64,000 nucleotides of DNA from Salinivibrio sharmensis (GTDB lineage Bacteria > Pseudomonadota > Gammaproteobacteria > Enterobacterales > Vibrionaceae): the NCBI RefSeq assembly GCF_001995985.1, contig NZ_MUFC01000004.1, forward strand, positions 202,117-266,116, given 5' to 3'. The notes below the pieces were generated by a model. That model was given only the letters and a program-made list of their open reading frames with translations, searched no databases and was not told the DNA's origin. Every line of letters begins with the position of its first letter. Position 1 is the stretch's first letter. The position numbers and the translations under genes are program-made. Shown here piece by piece: positions 25,999-36,441 of this stretch.

Positions 25999-27942
25999 CT
26001 ATGAGCTTTTTTGCATATCACTTGCTGATATATGGGTTTCAGCGGTGTATTTTGATAGTGCGGAAACCACGCGATTACGGCCTTGTTCTTTGGCTTGATA
26101 CAAAAAGTTGTCCGCATCAGCCAGTAACGCGTTGATGGTGGAAGCGCCCGTAAATACCGCGACGCCGGCACTGACCGTGATACCGGTTGCTTGGCCTTCA
26201 AACGGGAAGCTTTCAACTTGCACGCGCAATTTCTCTGCCACTTTTACGCACGTTGCTAAGTCAAGATTGGGGCAAATCACTAAAAATTCTTCGCCGCCCC
26301 AGCGAACGACATAATCTGTACTTCTCACGTTGTACTTTAGAATGTTGGCAACGTCTTTTAAGACCAGATCACCTTCAAGGTGGCCATAGGTATCATTCAC
26401 TTGTTTAAAGTGATCGACATCGAGAATAATCACACCAAACGACTTGCCCGTGTACGAGGCATTATCGAGCTGTTGTTCTAAAATATGGTTGCCTTTTAAA
26501 CGATTAAACAGCCCCGTCATACTGTCGACTTCAGAGCGACGCTCCAACAGTTTTTTATCGGTAATATCAGCGCCGATACCAATATAACCAATCACTTTTC
26601 CTGCTTCGTTTTTATTGGGCATAATATGGGTCTGCAGCCAAAACTCTTCACCTTGTGCGGTTTTATTGTGAAACTCACCTTTCCAACTGATCCCGTTTTT
26701 TAAATTCGTCCACAACTGGGTAAAGTCGGAGGGTACGCATGCATCATGCTGAAAAATAGAAGCGGGTGCACCAATGACATCTCGGCGTCGATAGCCAGAA
26801 AGCACGGACATTGCATCATTACAGCCAATAATGATGCCTTCTTTGTCGGTTTCTAAAATAGGAATGTATTGATCGATAATGCTGCTGTACTTCTTGTTCT
26901 CTTCTATGTTTTCTTGCAAAGCATTGGCTGTTTTTGATAGAGACTTTGCAATTAAAAACGCAACAGGAAAAGCCAATACTAGAATCGCAATAACTGACTG
27001 AAGTGCCCCTTCTATCGCTTCGGCGGTGAGTTGATTGGTGAAATTTTGCGATGCACGTGCGTAAAGCACCAAGCCATTGTCATTTTTAATTAGGTTATCC
27101 AGATCATATTGGAAAACAGAGCCGTCGCTGTATAAAAGCTGCTCTCTCAGTGATGCGATTTCTGTTTGCACCGTGGGTGATTTATTAAGATAGCGACTGA
27201 AGTCATATTCGCTGTTAGTCGATGTAAGGATAAAACCATCCTTATCTGTGATAGTAATATCTAGTTTATCGCTGTTCACCAAGATACCGAGCAGGTACGA
27301 GGCGTTCATATTAGCAATAATATAACCGGCACGGTTTCCCGTCACTGGCGAAATCACAGGGCGAGCGACGCGTAATGTGGGTCGAAGTGGGCGTTCAATT
27401 TCACCAAACTCTTTGTTGAGGTTAATACTGGAATAATAGGTAGTGTCGTCAGAAAGCGTTTGTAGCTCAGCGAAATAACGGCTGTCCGACTTGTCTTGCA
27501 ATTGCTCCGGTTTCTCAATTCGATAGGCGCTGTTTGCGCTGTTTGCGCTGTTTGCGCTGTTGGGCTTATAAACGTCGATAATCTCATTGCCATTCACGTC
27601 AAGTAGCCGCAGTTGAAAGATAGCGGCGTTAGCACGCGCCAAGCCGAGCAGATAGCGCTGAAGGTTTTCTTTTGCATCTGGAGATTTGGTTGTCAGGTAA
27701 CTATCAATAAAGTCACTCTGCGCCGCGTTCACTACGGTGAGCTCAGCAGAGCCAATCAGCGTGCGCGTCGTGTTTCCAACCCGATCAAATTGAAAGTCGA
27801 TTTGGTCTTTTATGATCCCTTTTGATATCTGGTTGAGATGGTAGTAGTTGAGCGCATTCGTGATTGCTACGATCAGAATTCCAAAAATAACAAATGAAAT
27901 CAAATATTTGTAAAATGTAGAGCCTTTGAATATTGATGTCAT
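25999..27942 (-). CDS. Cache-PAS-GGDEF diguanylate cyclase
   Basis: This 647-residue protein has a membrane helix (about 12-32), a periplasmic double-Cache-like sensor (about 40-310), a second helix (about 318-342), a PAS domain (about 355-475, with a PAC-like tail GYIGIGADITDKK) and a GGDEF domain (about 485-640). The active loop is WGGEEF with the inhibitory site RSTD five residues before it, so product feedback is expected. An in-frame repeat of Asn-Ser-Ala sits in the sensor near residue 130. AGGGGA precedes the ATG. It lies between hmp and nsrR, but on the same strand as hmp and with its own promoter region; a link to NO sensing is only suggested by position. Confidence 0.9.
   Translation of the reverse strand: MTSIFKGSTFYKYLISFVIFGILIVAITNALNYYHLNQISKGIIKDQIDFQFDRVGNTTRTLIGSAELTVVNAAQSDFIDSYLTTKSPDAKENLQRYLLGLARANAAIFQLRLLDVNGNEIIDVYKPNSANSANSANSAYRIEKPEQLQDKSDSRYFAELQTLSDDTTYYSSINLNKEFGEIERPLRPTLRVARPVISPVTGNRAGYIIANMNASYLLGILVNSDKLDITITDKDGFILTSTNSEYDFSRYLNKSPTVQTEIASLREQLLYSDGSVFQYDLDNLIKNDNGLVLYARASQNFTNQLTAEAIEGALQSVIAILVLAFPVAFLIAKSLSKTANALQENIEENKKYSSIIDQYIPILETDKEGIIIGCNDAMSVLSGYRRRDVIGAPASIFQHDACVPSDFTQLWTNLKNGISWKGEFHNKTAQGEEFWLQTHIMPNKNEAGKVIGYIGIGADITDKKLLERRSEVDSMTGLFNRLKGNHILEQQLDNASYTGKSFGVIILDVDHFKQVNDTYGHLEGDLVLKDVANILKYNVRSTDYVVRWGGEEFLVICPNLDLATCVKVAEKLRVQVESFPFEGQATGITVSAGVAVFTGASTINALLADADNFLYQAKEQGRNRVVSALSKYTAETHISASDMQKSS
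27527..27562. repeat. Four tandem 9-bp repeats inside the diguanylate cyclase gene
   Basis: The unit GCGCTGTTT occurs four times in a row (last copy ends in G). On the coding strand it encodes (Asn-Ser-Ala)x4. Since the unit is a multiple of three, slippage would change a loop length in the sensor domain without a frameshift. Confidence 0.9.
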
Positions 27943-28151
27943 TCTTTTCCCCTAAACCAACACATTACACCTTTCCTCAATGCATAGTAGACTAGTCTTG
28001 GCTGTCTAGTTGAATGTGGTCGACTTTTTTAAACTGTTTTTGGTTAACCTTTCTTAGAAAAAGTGAGACAAGAAGACGATGATAACAGTGACGATAGCTT
28101 TGTTTTCACTGAGTGAAGACTTACAATTTGGCGGAGCAGCAAGAGGCACAT

Positions 28152-28577
28152 ATGCAACTAACCAGCTTTACAGATTACGGGCTTCGCACGTTGATTTTTC
28201 TGGCCTCCTTGCCAGAGGGTGAGCTTACCAACATTACTGAGGTGACACGTTTGTTTGGTGTGTCGCGCAATCATATGGTGAAAGTCATCAACCGGTTAGG
28301 GCAGTTGGGATATATTCAAACGGTGCGCGGAAAGAACGGGGGGATTCGTCTACTGCAAGCGCCGACCGCGATCACGGTGGGGCAAGTCGTACGCGATCTT
28401 GAACCGTTGGAACTCGTCAATTGCTCGGTTGAGTTTTGTCATATCACTCCAGCGTGCCGCTTAAAAGAGCGTTTAGCGAAAGCCAAACAAGCCTTTTTAA
28501 AGGAGTTGGATGCATGCACCATCGATGCGCTTATCAACGACAATCGCGAGTTAATGATATTGCTCACCCGCCCCTAA
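28152..28577 (+). CDS. nsrR: Nitric-oxide-sensing repressor NsrR (Rrf2 family)
   Basis: The 141-residue protein starts [20 protein letters not shown], nearly identical in pattern to E. coli NsrR, followed by a winged helix ([20 protein letters not shown]) and the three Fe-S cluster Cys ([12 protein letters not shown], near 93, 98 and 104). It represses NO-defence genes and releases DNA when NO attacks its cluster. A GTG 13 codons upstream is open, but AAGAGG fits the ATG at 28152. The hmp operators in this window are probable targets. The ABC exporter gene follows 29 bases on and may be co-transcribed. Confidence 0.93.
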   Translation: MQLTSFTDYGLRTLIFLASLPEGELTNITEVTRLFGVSRNHMVKVINRLGQLGYIQTVRGKNGGIRLLQAPTAITVGQVVRDLEPLELVNCSVEFCHITPACRLKERLAKAKQAFLKELDACTIDALINDNRELMILLTRP

Positions 28578-28606
28578 ATGTGCAAGGACCGCACTAAGTA
28601 GAGCTT

Positions 28607-30418
28607 ATGGCCAATTCCGCTTCAACACACACCGCCTCGACACCATCTGCTTCAAGTCGCAACAGTAAAAACCTGACGGTTCTGTGGGAGCTGATTGCGT
28701 TTATTCGTCCTTATCGCTGGCAAGTGAGTGCGGCCTTGCTGGCCTTAGTGTTTACTGCATCATTAACGCTGTCGGTTGGACACGGCGTTCGGCTTTTGAT
28801 TGACCAAGGCTTTGCGCAGCAATCACTGGTTGAGCTGGGGAATGCGGTACAGTTTATTTTGCTGATCACGGTATTAATCGCGATCGGCACCTTCTTCCGA
28901 TTCTATCTGGTGTCGTCAGTGGGTGAGCGGGTCAGTGCCGACATTCGCCAAGCGGTGTTTGATCATGTAATTGGCCTGCATCCGAGCTATTTTGAAACCC
29001 ATGGCAGTGGCGAAATCATGTCGCGTATCACCACAGATACTAGCTTGCTGCAAAATATAATCGGCTCTTCCTTTTCCATGGCGATGCGCAGTGCGCTGAT
29101 GTGCGTGGGCGCCATCATCATGCTGTTTGCCACCAATATTAAACTGACCTTGATTGTGCTGGCCTCCGTGCCTTTTATTTTGGTGCCAATACTTATCTAT
29201 GGCCGTCGTGTGCGGGCGTTGTCGCGGCAAAGCCAAGATTCGATGGCTGATGTAGGCAGCTATGCCGGTGAAGCCATCACCAATATCAAAACCGTGCAAA
29301 GCTTCGCAGTAGAAGATCACGCCAAAGCCGCATTTGGGCAAGAGGTGGAGCGTGCCTATCACATCGGACGCGAGCGCGTGAAACAACGAGCCATTCTTAT
29401 TTCTGGCGTGATCGTGATTGTGTTCAGCGCCATTACTGGCATGTTATGGGTCGGTGGTCGCGATGTGATTCAAGATACCATGTCAGCAGGCGATTTGGGC
29501 GCCTTTGTATTTTTCGCCATCATGGTTGCCTCCTCGATGGCTACCTTGTCGGAAGTGATGGGGGAGTTGCAGCGCGCGGCAGGTGCGACGGAGCGCTTGG
29601 TGGAGCTGTTGCACGTGCAAAGCCATATTCGCACTCCTTCTACCTCACCGAGTGTCGATGCCCAATCACTGAGCAATGATATTCGCTTTGAAGCGGTGCA
29701 TTTTCATTATCCCACGCGGTCCCATCAACCGGCGATTGATACGCTGAACCTTGCTATTCAGCCCGGTGAAGTCGTGGCGTTAGTAGGGCCATCGGGAGCG
29801 GGGAAAACCACCGTGTTTGAATTATTGCAACGTTTCTACGATCCGCAATCAGGCGCGGTTATGTTGGGCGGACAAGATATCCGCAGCTTGTCCCCGCAAG
29901 CGTTGCGCCAACAAATGGCTCTGGTGCCACAACAACCCGCCCTGTTTAGCGATGATGTGATAGGTAACATCCGCTACGGCAGGCCAGATGCCAGTGAGCA
30001 AGCGGTGAAAGAGGCGGCCATGCAAGCGCACGCCGATGCCTTTATTCAGCAATTACCGGATGGTTATCACAGCTTTCTAGGTGAGCGAGGCGTGCGGCTT
30101 TCGGGCGGCCAACGACAGCGAATTGCGATCGCTCGCGCGATTCTTAAAGACCCACGGATCTTGTTGCTCGATGAAGCCACCAGTGCACTCGATAGTGAAA
30201 GTGAGCATGCGGTGCAGCAAGGCTTGGCAGCTTTAATGCGGGACCGCACGACCTTGATTATCGCTCACCGCTTATCGACCATTCAGCATGCCGACCGCAT
30301 TGTAGTGATGGATCAAGGCAAACTTATTGATGTAGGCAGCCATACCGCCTTGCTGGCGCGCTGCCCTCTGTATCAACGCTTGGTAAAACGGCAATTTAGT
30401 CAGCCATCGCATCCTTAA
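28607..30418 (+). CDS. ABC exporter, fused membrane and ATPase domains (MsbA/LmrA type)
   Basis: This 603-residue half-transporter has six membrane helices (about 38-325) and an ATPase domain (about 350-600) with Walker A GPSGAGKTT, Q-loop VPQQPALF, signature LSGGQRQR, Walker B ILLLDEATSALD and the switch His in IIAHRLST. It works as a homodimer exporting lipid, drug or peptide; no substrate can be assigned. It follows nsrR by 29 bases, which suggests a shared transcript. Its stop overlaps the convergent DUF6435 gene by four bases. Confidence 0.9.
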   Translation: MANSASTHTASTPSASSRNSKNLTVLWELIAFIRPYRWQVSAALLALVFTASLTLSVGHGVRLLIDQGFAQQSLVELGNAVQFILLITVLIAIGTFFRFYLVSSVGERVSADIRQAVFDHVIGLHPSYFETHGSGEIMSRITTDTSLLQNIIGSSFSMAMRSALMCVGAIIMLFATNIKLTLIVLASVPFILVPILIYGRRVRALSRQSQDSMADVGSYAGEAITNIKTVQSFAVEDHAKAAFGQEVERAYHIGRERVKQRAILISGVIVIVFSAITGMLWVGGRDVIQDTMSAGDLGAFVFFAIMVASSMATLSEVMGELQRAAGATERLVELLHVQSHIRTPSTSPSVDAQSLSNDIRFEAVHFHYPTRSHQPAIDTLNLAIQPGEVVALVGPSGAGKTTVFELLQRFYDPQSGAVMLGGQDIRSLSPQALRQQMALVPQQPALFSDDVIGNIRYGRPDASEQAVKEAAMQAHADAFIQQLPDGYHSFLGERGVRLSGGQRQRIAIARAILKDPRILLLDEATSALDSESEHAVQQGLAALMRDRTTLIIAHRLSTIQHADRIVVMDQGKLIDVGSHTALLARCPLYQRLVKRQFSQPSHP

Positions 30419-30588
30419 GCGTTGTTTTCCAATTCTTTGATTTGTTGGTCAATCTTTTCCGCTTCTTCGGTGAGTAGTGAGTAACCTCTGATATCGCCAT
30501 TGCGCTGGGCCTCAAAGGCTTGCTGTTGCTTAGCTTCGTACTGCTTTTTTAGCTTTTTAACCGGATTTGGCTTTAAAAATGAGAGCAT
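30415..30588 (-). CDS. DUF6435-like small protein
   Basis: A 57-residue charged protein: MLSFLKPNPVKKLKKQYEAK, then a helix QQAFEAQRNGDIRGYSLLTE and a Lys/Glu-rich end. The pattern (short hydrophobic start, Lys-rich helix, AQRNGDI motif) is that of small Vibrionaceae proteins annotated DUF6435, whose function is unknown. AAAGGA precedes the ATG at 30588; a start nine codons upstream is less likely. Confidence 0.78.
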   Translation of the reverse strand: MLSFLKPNPVKKLKKQYEAKQQQAFEAQRNGDIRGYSLLTEEAEKIDQQIKELENNA

Positions 30589-30714
30589 GTCGTGTCCTTT
30601 GTTGATAACTGACATGCTCCACTACGGTGTGAGGGTGAGCTTGGATGATAAGCGGCTGCTTTTTAGCGGCTCAAAGTGGGTGCGCGATAAAACCTTCTGC
30701 AGGAATGTCAGCGG

Positions 30715-31521
30715 TTAATCATTAAAAAAGTCATCAATGATCGCTTGGTACTCTCCGGTGGCTTTCATGTCTGCTAACGCGTGATCAAATTGGTCGCGCA
30801 GAGCTGATAGCCCTTGCACTTTAGAAAAGGCAATGTAACTGGGGGTGTCTTCAATCGGGTGGGGGTTGATCTCGACAATACCCTTCATATTCAGCTGACT
30901 AATCAGCGCGCGTGCTCCAAAATGGTTGCTGAGCCACAAGCGTGCTCGGCCACTTTCCAACATCCGAAGGCACTGTGGCGCGCGAGTTAGCCGGAAAACC
31001 TGATCGAATTGATTTTGCGCCAAGGCAGTATCCATTCGGCTGCCGTAACTGACTTGATTGATCACGCAGACGGAGTAAGCGTCAAAATTGAACGATTGAA
31101 TAGCATCTTCAGAGACACTGACATCGGGGCGATGAACAAAACGGATCCCTTGTTGGAATAAAATCTGCTCAGAGTAATCGAGAAAGGCTTCGCGCTCTGA
31201 TGTTTTGAAAATGGTGAATATACCGTCCGCTAGGCCGGTTCGGACTTGGTAGAGTGCTCGCGCCCATGGCAGCACTTCAATCTCGACGTCATAGCCTAGC
31301 TTGGCGAAGGTTCGACTGACCACCCGCACCGCTACACCATCCAGTGAGCCATCCGAGGTTTGAATATAGGGAGGGTATTCTAACGTGACTAAGCGCACGG
31401 TTGCCGTAGCAGCATGGACTACTCCGGTCATTCCCAACAGCAGTACCATCAATAGCACACGTACAACAGGGCGTCGACATAGACTCAGCAAGGCTTGATC
31501 ACTCTCAGTAAAATGGTGCAT
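30715..31521 (-). CDS. Periplasmic solute-binding-like protein (SBP_bac_3)
   Basis: The protein has a hydrophobic signal segment (VVRVLLMVLLLGMTGVVHAA) ending near residue 39 and then a family-3 solute-binding domain: LVTLEYPPYIQTSDGSLDGV, PWARALYQVRTGLADGIFT and a DYSEQI segment. Such stand-alone proteins may deliver amino acids or act as sensors; no permease or ATPase is adjacent. The start is not certain: the frame is open to 31626 and the ATG at 31521 has only a weak ribosome site; a Met inside the hydrophobic segment is also possible. The two Cys of the domain are spaced as in disulfide-containing members. Confidence 0.75.
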   Translation of the reverse strand: MHHFTESDQALLSLCRRPVVRVLLMVLLLGMTGVVHAATATVRLVTLEYPPYIQTSDGSLDGVAVRVVSRTFAKLGYDVEIEVLPWARALYQVRTGLADGIFTIFKTSEREAFLDYSEQILFQQGIRFVHRPDVSVSEDAIQSFNFDAYSVCVINQVSYGSRMDTALAQNQFDQVFRLTRAPQCLRMLESGRARLWLSNHFGARALISQLNMKGIVEINPHPIEDTPSYIAFSKVQGLSALRDQFDHALADMKATGEYQAIIDDFFND

Positions 31522-31635
31522 TACTTTAAGTTTAGCCAGCAAGCGGTAAGGCGGGGAAAAATTTCGCTGAGCGGGATTGGCCAAAGCTGTCACTACAGGT
31601 TGTTGAATCGCAATGTTGGATAGCACGAAGCAATC

Positions 31636-31661
31636 AAAAAAGGCGAGCCGAGTGGCTCGCC
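31636..31661 (-). terminator. Rho-independent terminator of the sdaA-glyA-gcvHP run
   Basis: Perfect 8-bp stem GGCGAGCC/GGCTCGCC with loop GAGT, followed on the minus strand by six T. It lies about 32 bases after the gcvP stop. Confidence 0.9.
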
Positions 31662-31693
31662 ATTAACATCACTGTGTCCGTTAACGGAGTGGA

Positions 31694-34558
31694 TTACTCA
31701 TCCATATAGCTTTCAATGCTAGGGCAAGAGCAAATGAGGTTACGGTCACCGTAGACGTTATCGACACGATTGACTGATGGCCAGTATTTGCTTGCCTTGT
31801 TATGAGCAGATGGGAAGCAAGCCAGCTCACGTGAATAGGCGTGGGACCACTCGTCAGCCATTAGATCTGCTTGGGTATGTGGCGCATTGACCAATGGGTT
31901 GTCTTCCAGCGTCCACTCACCGTCTTGCACCTTGGCAATTTCCTCGCGGATGGCAATCATGGCATCACAGAAGCGATCCAATTCCTCTTGGCTTTCACTT
32001 TCGGTCGGCTCAACCATCAGGGTGCCCGCGACCGGGAACGACATGGTCGGCGCATGGAAGCCATAATCCATCAAGCGTTTAGCAATATCTTCTTCGCTGA
32101 TGCCGGATGCCTCTTTGAGCGGACGAATGTCGATAATGCATTCGTGCGCAATGCGTCCGTTTTTGCCGCGATAGAGCACGGGGTAGTAGGGACGCAAGCG
32201 CTCCATTACATAGTTGGCGCTGAGAATCGCCAACTCGGTCGCGCGGGTCAGGCCTTGTTCACCCATCATGGCAATGTACGCCCATGAAATAGGTAAAATC
32301 GAGGCGCTACCCATTGGTGCAGCCGAGACGGCAAATTCGTCGCCTTGCTCGACATGACCGGGGAGGAAAGGCGCAAGGTGCGATTTCACGCCAATCGGTC
32401 CCATGCCCGGGCCGCCACCACCGTGGGGAATACAGAAGGTTTTGTGCAGGTTGAGATGCGAGACGTCTGAGCCAATGTAACCCGGCGTTGTCAGCCCCAC
32501 TTGCGCATTCATGTTGGCGCCATCCAAGTAAACTTGGCCGCCTGACTCGTGCACTAGTTCGCACACTTGCTGCACGGTTTCTTCGTACACACCATGTGTC
32601 GATGGGTAGGTGATCATAATGCACGAGAGCGCATCGCGGTGTTTATCGATCTTGGCTTTCAGATCGTCAATGTCGATGTTGCCATCGTCATCACAACCAA
32701 CCACGACCACTTTCATTGAGACCATCGCCGCGGAGGCAGGGTTGGTGCCGTGCGCGGAGCTTGGGATCAAGCACACGTTGCGGTGACTGTCACCACGGCT
32801 TTCATGGTAGCGCTGAATCGCGATCAAGCCCGCATACTCCCCTTGTGCGCCTGAGTTCGGCTGCATGGAGATCTCGTCGTAGCCGGTGATTTCACACAGC
32901 ATGTCACGCAGTGATTTGCCCAGTGTTTGATAGCCTTTGGCTTGCTCCAATGGCACAAACGGATGCAGGGCGCCAAACTCTGGCCAGGTAACAGGGATCA
33001 TCTCGGCCGCGGCGTTCAGCTTCATGGTACAGCTTCCCAGCGGGATCATACCGTGGGTGAGGGAGAAGTCTTTGTTTTCCAACGCCTTCATATACCGCAT
33101 CAGCTTGGTTTCACTGTGATAGCGGTTAAAGACGGGGTGCGTCAGGTATGCACTGCTTCGGCGGCATGCGGCAGGAATGGCGGCAAATTCATCTGCTTCA
33201 ATGTCGCTCGACACGGCTTCCGCATTGCCTTGACCGGTGAGCGCGGTAAGCAATTGATTGACTTCTGCCAGCGTGCTCGCTTCATCAAAGCTCACGCCGA
33301 GTTGGCCATCCAGTTTACGCAGGTTAAAACCGGCATCTTGCGCCTTTTGGTACAAGGTATCAGTTTGCTCGCCTGTATTAAGCGTGACGGTATCAAAGAA
33401 GCTATCGTGCGCGAGGTTTAAGCCGGCCGCTTGTACCGATTTGGCGAACAGCGCGGTCAGATGATGTACACGGCGGGCAATCTTCTTCAAACCGTCGGGG
33501 CCGTGGTAGACCGCGTAAAAAGCAGCCATGTTGGCGAGCAATGCTTGGGCGGTACAAATATTCGAGGTCGCTTTTTCACGGCGAATATGTTGCTCGCGCG
33601 TTTGCATCGCCATGCGCAGGGCTTGGTTGCCTTTGCTATCGACCGATACGCCAATCACGCGGCCAGGCATGGTGCGTTTTAGCTTGTCGCGTGTCGCCAT
33701 AAAGGCGGCGTGTGGACCCCCGTAACCCATGGGCACACCAAAGCGTTGTGCTGAGCCAATCACCACATCCGCGCCCATTTCACCCGGTGCTTTGAGCAAA
33801 GTGAGTGAAAGCAGATCGGTGGCGACGGCGACCAAGGTCTTCTTGCTTTGCGCTTCCGCGATAAGCGCGCTGAGATCGCGCACTTCACCGGTGGTGCCCG
33901 GGTACTGGAGCAGGGCGCCAAATACATCGTGCTGGTTCAGTGTGTCGGTGCCATCAACAACGATGTCAAAGCCGAGGAAGTTGGCGCGCGTTTTAATCAC
34001 GTCCAAGGTTTGTGGGTGCACATCGCTGGCAACAAAAAAGGCGTTGCCTTTGTGCTTGCCGCCACGTTTACACAGGGTCATGGCTTCCGCGGCTGCAGTA
34101 GCTTCGTCGAGCAGTGACGCGTTCGCCAAATCCATCCCCGTTAAGTCCATCACCATCTGCTGGAAGTTCAGCAACGATTCTAACCGGCCTTGCGAGATCT
34201 CGGGCTGATAAGGGGTATAAGCCGTGTACCAACCCGGGTTTTCTAGCACATTGCGTAAAATAGGCGGTGGAGTATGCGTGTGGTAGTAGCCTTGACCGAT
34301 CAGGCTGCGCTTAATGGTATTTTGCGCGGCAATGTCACTTAGCTCATCCAGCATCTGGGTTTCGCTTTTAGGAGCGCTGAGGTTAAGAGGCTGTGGTAAG
34401 CGGATGTCAGCAGGGACAGTTTCTTCAATCACGTGCTCGAGGCTGGTGGCATTGATCGCTGCCAGCATCGCGTTTTGCTGATTGGTATCAGGGCCATTGT
34501 GGCGCGCGATAAAATCATTATCGGCTACCAGGCTATCGAGTAAACGAGTCTGCGTCAT
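31694..34558 (-). CDS. gcvP: Glycine dehydrogenase (decarboxylating), P-protein
   Basis: The 954-residue PLP enzyme is a single-chain P-protein with two aminotransferase-like halves. The PLP Lys is in [18 protein letters not shown] (near residue 700). It decarboxylates glycine and loads the aminomethyl group on the lipoyl arm of GcvH. Full length for the gammaproteobacterial enzyme (E. coli 957). It is the last gene of the minus-strand run; gcvH ends 15 bases upstream of its start. Confidence 0.97.
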   Translation of the reverse strand: MTQTRLLDSLVADNDFIARHNGPDTNQQNAMLAAINATSLEHVIEETVPADIRLPQPLNLSAPKSETQMLDELSDIAAQNTIKRSLIGQGYYHTHTPPPILRNVLENPGWYTAYTPYQPEISQGRLESLLNFQQMVMDLTGMDLANASLLDEATAAAEAMTLCKRGGKHKGNAFFVASDVHPQTLDVIKTRANFLGFDIVVDGTDTLNQHDVFGALLQYPGTTGEVRDLSALIAEAQSKKTLVAVATDLLSLTLLKAPGEMGADVVIGSAQRFGVPMGYGGPHAAFMATRDKLKRTMPGRVIGVSVDSKGNQALRMAMQTREQHIRREKATSNICTAQALLANMAAFYAVYHGPDGLKKIARRVHHLTALFAKSVQAAGLNLAHDSFFDTVTLNTGEQTDTLYQKAQDAGFNLRKLDGQLGVSFDEASTLAEVNQLLTALTGQGNAEAVSSDIEADEFAAIPAACRRSSAYLTHPVFNRYHSETKLMRYMKALENKDFSLTHGMIPLGSCTMKLNAAAEMIPVTWPEFGALHPFVPLEQAKGYQTLGKSLRDMLCEITGYDEISMQPNSGAQGEYAGLIAIQRYHESRGDSHRNVCLIPSSAHGTNPASAAMVSMKVVVVGCDDDGNIDIDDLKAKIDKHRDALSCIMITYPSTHGVYEETVQQVCELVHESGGQVYLDGANMNAQVGLTTPGYIGSDVSHLNLHKTFCIPHGGGGPGMGPIGVKSHLAPFLPGHVEQGDEFAVSAAPMGSASILPISWAYIAMMGEQGLTRATELAILSANYVMERLRPYYPVLYRGKNGRIAHECIIDIRPLKEASGISEEDIAKRLMDYGFHAPTMSFPVAGTLMVEPTESESQEELDRFCDAMIAIREEIAKVQDGEWTLEDNPLVNAPHTQADLMADEWSHAYSRELACFPSAHNKASKYWPSVNRVDNVYGDRNLICSCPSIESYMDE

Positions 34559-34573
34559 GGTATTCGTCCTGAA

Positions 34574-34951
34574 TTAGTCGTCGATTGTGGCGGTATAGGC
34601 GTCCGCGTCCATCAGATGATCCAAGTTGGTGTCGTCTGCCAGCTTAATCTTGGCAATCCAGCCACCTTCAAAAGGTTCTTCGTTGACCAGTTCTGGGCTA
34701 TCTTCCAGATCTTCATTAATGGCTACCACTTCACCGTCTACGGGGGCATAGATATCCGACGCGGCTTTCACCGATTCCACCAATGAAAAGCCTTCACCTT
34801 TTTCAGTACTGTCGCCCACCTCAGGCAGATCGACAAACACGACATCGCCAAGCAGGCCTTGGGCATGATCGGTGATCCCCATAGTGACAGTGCCATCGCC
34901 GTTGTCTTTGACCCACTCATGGCTTTCAGAAAACTTTAGTGTCGCGTCCAT
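34574..34951 (-). CDS. gcvH: Glycine cleavage system H protein
   Basis: The 125-residue lipoyl carrier has the acceptor Lys62 in [14 protein letters not shown]. It shuttles the aminomethyl group among P-, T- and L-proteins. AGGAGAG precedes the ATG. The 165-base gap to glyA may contain a second promoter, but I see no clear motif there. Two pairs of Asp/Glu-rich stretches give the usual acidic surface. Confidence 0.96.
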   Translation of the reverse strand: MDATLKFSESHEWVKDNGDGTVTMGITDHAQGLLGDVVFVDLPEVGDSTEKGEGFSLVESVKAASDIYAPVDGEVVAINEDLEDSPELVNEEPFEGGWIAKIKLADDTNLDHLMDADAYTATIDD

Positions 34952-35116
34952 TTGTTACTCTCCTGCTTTAATACGAGCTGCTCAATCGTTGAGCGATTTA
35001 CAATGTAAATTGAGACGGCGTTTGGGTGATTACACCGCCTCCTGTGTCTTGCTTGTGCTGGTTGCAATCGTGATAGACGATGCCGAGATTATTTCGCGAG
35101 TTGCTTCATATCCTTA

Positions 35117-36415
35117 TCACTGACGATAAAGCGGAAAACGAGCACACAGCTGCTGCACTTCTTTACGCACGCGTGCCTCAACCTCGGCGTTGCCTTCTGG
35201 TGCCTCGACTAAAGCATCGAGCACGTCCCCAATCCACTGACCAACTTGGCGGAACTCTTCGGTGCCAAAACCGCGGCTGGTACCAGCGGGGGTGCCGAGG
35301 CGAATGCCGGAGGTGATCATTGGCTTTTCGGTATCAAAGGGGATGCCATTCTTGTTACAGGTGATCCCAGCACGCTCGAGCGCCTGCTCAGTTTGGTTGC
35401 CCTTTAAGCCTTTGGGGCGTAAATCAACCAACATCAAATGGGTATCGGTGCCGCCGGTGACAATGTCACAGCCACGTGTTTGTAGTACTTCGGCCAAGAC
35501 TTTGGCGTTAGCAACCACTTGATCAATATACAATTTAAACTCAGGCTCTAGCGCCTCACCAAATGCGACGGCTTTAGCCGCAATCACGTGCATCAACGGA
35601 CCACCCTGCAGGCCGGGGAACACCGCCGAATTGATCTTTTTGTTGATGTCTTCGTGATTGGTCAGGATCATGCCACCGCGCGGGCCACGCAGTGTTTTAT
35701 GGGTAGTAGTAGTGACCACATGCGCATGGGGTAGTGGCGAGGGGTGGGCACCAGTGGCAACCAAGCCAGCGATATGCGCCATATCAACCATCAGGTAGGC
35801 GCCTACCTCATCGGCAATCGCGCGGAAACGGGCAAAATCAATCGGACGCGGGATCGCGCTGCCACCAGCGATGATCATCTTGGGTTGATGCTCACGAGCC
35901 AGCACCGCAACCTCATCGTAATCAATTTCTAAGCTCTCTTTGCTCACTCCGTACTGTACGGCATTAAACCATTTACCCGATAGCGCAGGGCGCGCGCCGT
36001 GAGTGAGGTGGCCGCCGGCATCGAGCGACATACCTAAAATGGTGTCACCAGGTTGCAGCAGCGCAAGCATCACCGCACCGTTGGCTTGTGCGCCAGAGTG
36101 CGGCTGTACGTTGACATACTCGCAGCTAAACAGCTGTTTTGCGCGGGCCTGGGCGATGGCTTCGACTTCATCAACGTGCTCGCAGCCGCCATAGTAGCGG
36201 CGGCCCGGATAGCCTTCGGCGTATTTATTGGTTAAGCAGGTGCCTTGCGCTTGCATGACGGCTTGCGAGACGATGTTCTCTGAGGCGATCAGTTCAATTT
36301 GTTGTTGCTGACGTTTGTGTTCGGCCTGCACGGCCGACATCACAGCACCATCGGATTCCGATAAGTTGGTGGAGAAAAACTGCTCCAATTCTACATTCGG
36401 GTAGCTCGGTTTCAT
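35117..36415 (-). CDS. glyA: Serine hydroxymethyltransferase (second type, glycine-cleavage-linked)
   Basis: The 432-residue PLP enzyme has the Schiff-base Lys240 in [16 protein letters not shown] and the folate segment LIASENIVS. It interconverts serine and glycine with tetrahydrofolate. It is about 15 residues longer than E. coli GlyA at its N-terminus ([20 protein letters not shown]) and resembles the second GlyA of vibrios that lies with gcv genes, so a housekeeping copy probably exists elsewhere. AAGGAAA precedes the ATG. It follows sdaA by 26 bases, indicating one transcript. Confidence 0.95.
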   Translation of the reverse strand: MKPSYPNVELEQFFSTNLSESDGAVMSAVQAEHKRQQQQIELIASENIVSQAVMQAQGTCLTNKYAEGYPGRRYYGGCEHVDEVEAIAQARAKQLFSCEYVNVQPHSGAQANGAVMLALLQPGDTILGMSLDAGGHLTHGARPALSGKWFNAVQYGVSKESLEIDYDEVAVLAREHQPKMIIAGGSAIPRPIDFARFRAIADEVGAYLMVDMAHIAGLVATGAHPSPLPHAHVVTTTTHKTLRGPRGGMILTNHEDINKKINSAVFPGLQGGPLMHVIAAKAVAFGEALEPEFKLYIDQVVANAKVLAEVLQTRGCDIVTGGTDTHLMLVDLRPKGLKGNQTEQALERAGITCNKNGIPFDTEKPMITSGIRLGTPAGTSRGFGTEEFRQVGQWIGDVLDALVEAPEGNAEVEARVRKEVQQLCARFPLYRQ

Positions 36416-36441
36416 TGCGCTTTCCTTATTGGCGATGGTGG

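Noticed and set aside
31871..34208. Long plus-strand frames across gcvP
   Set aside because: They are antisense shadows of a complete, well-conserved gcvP with no family resemblance of their own.
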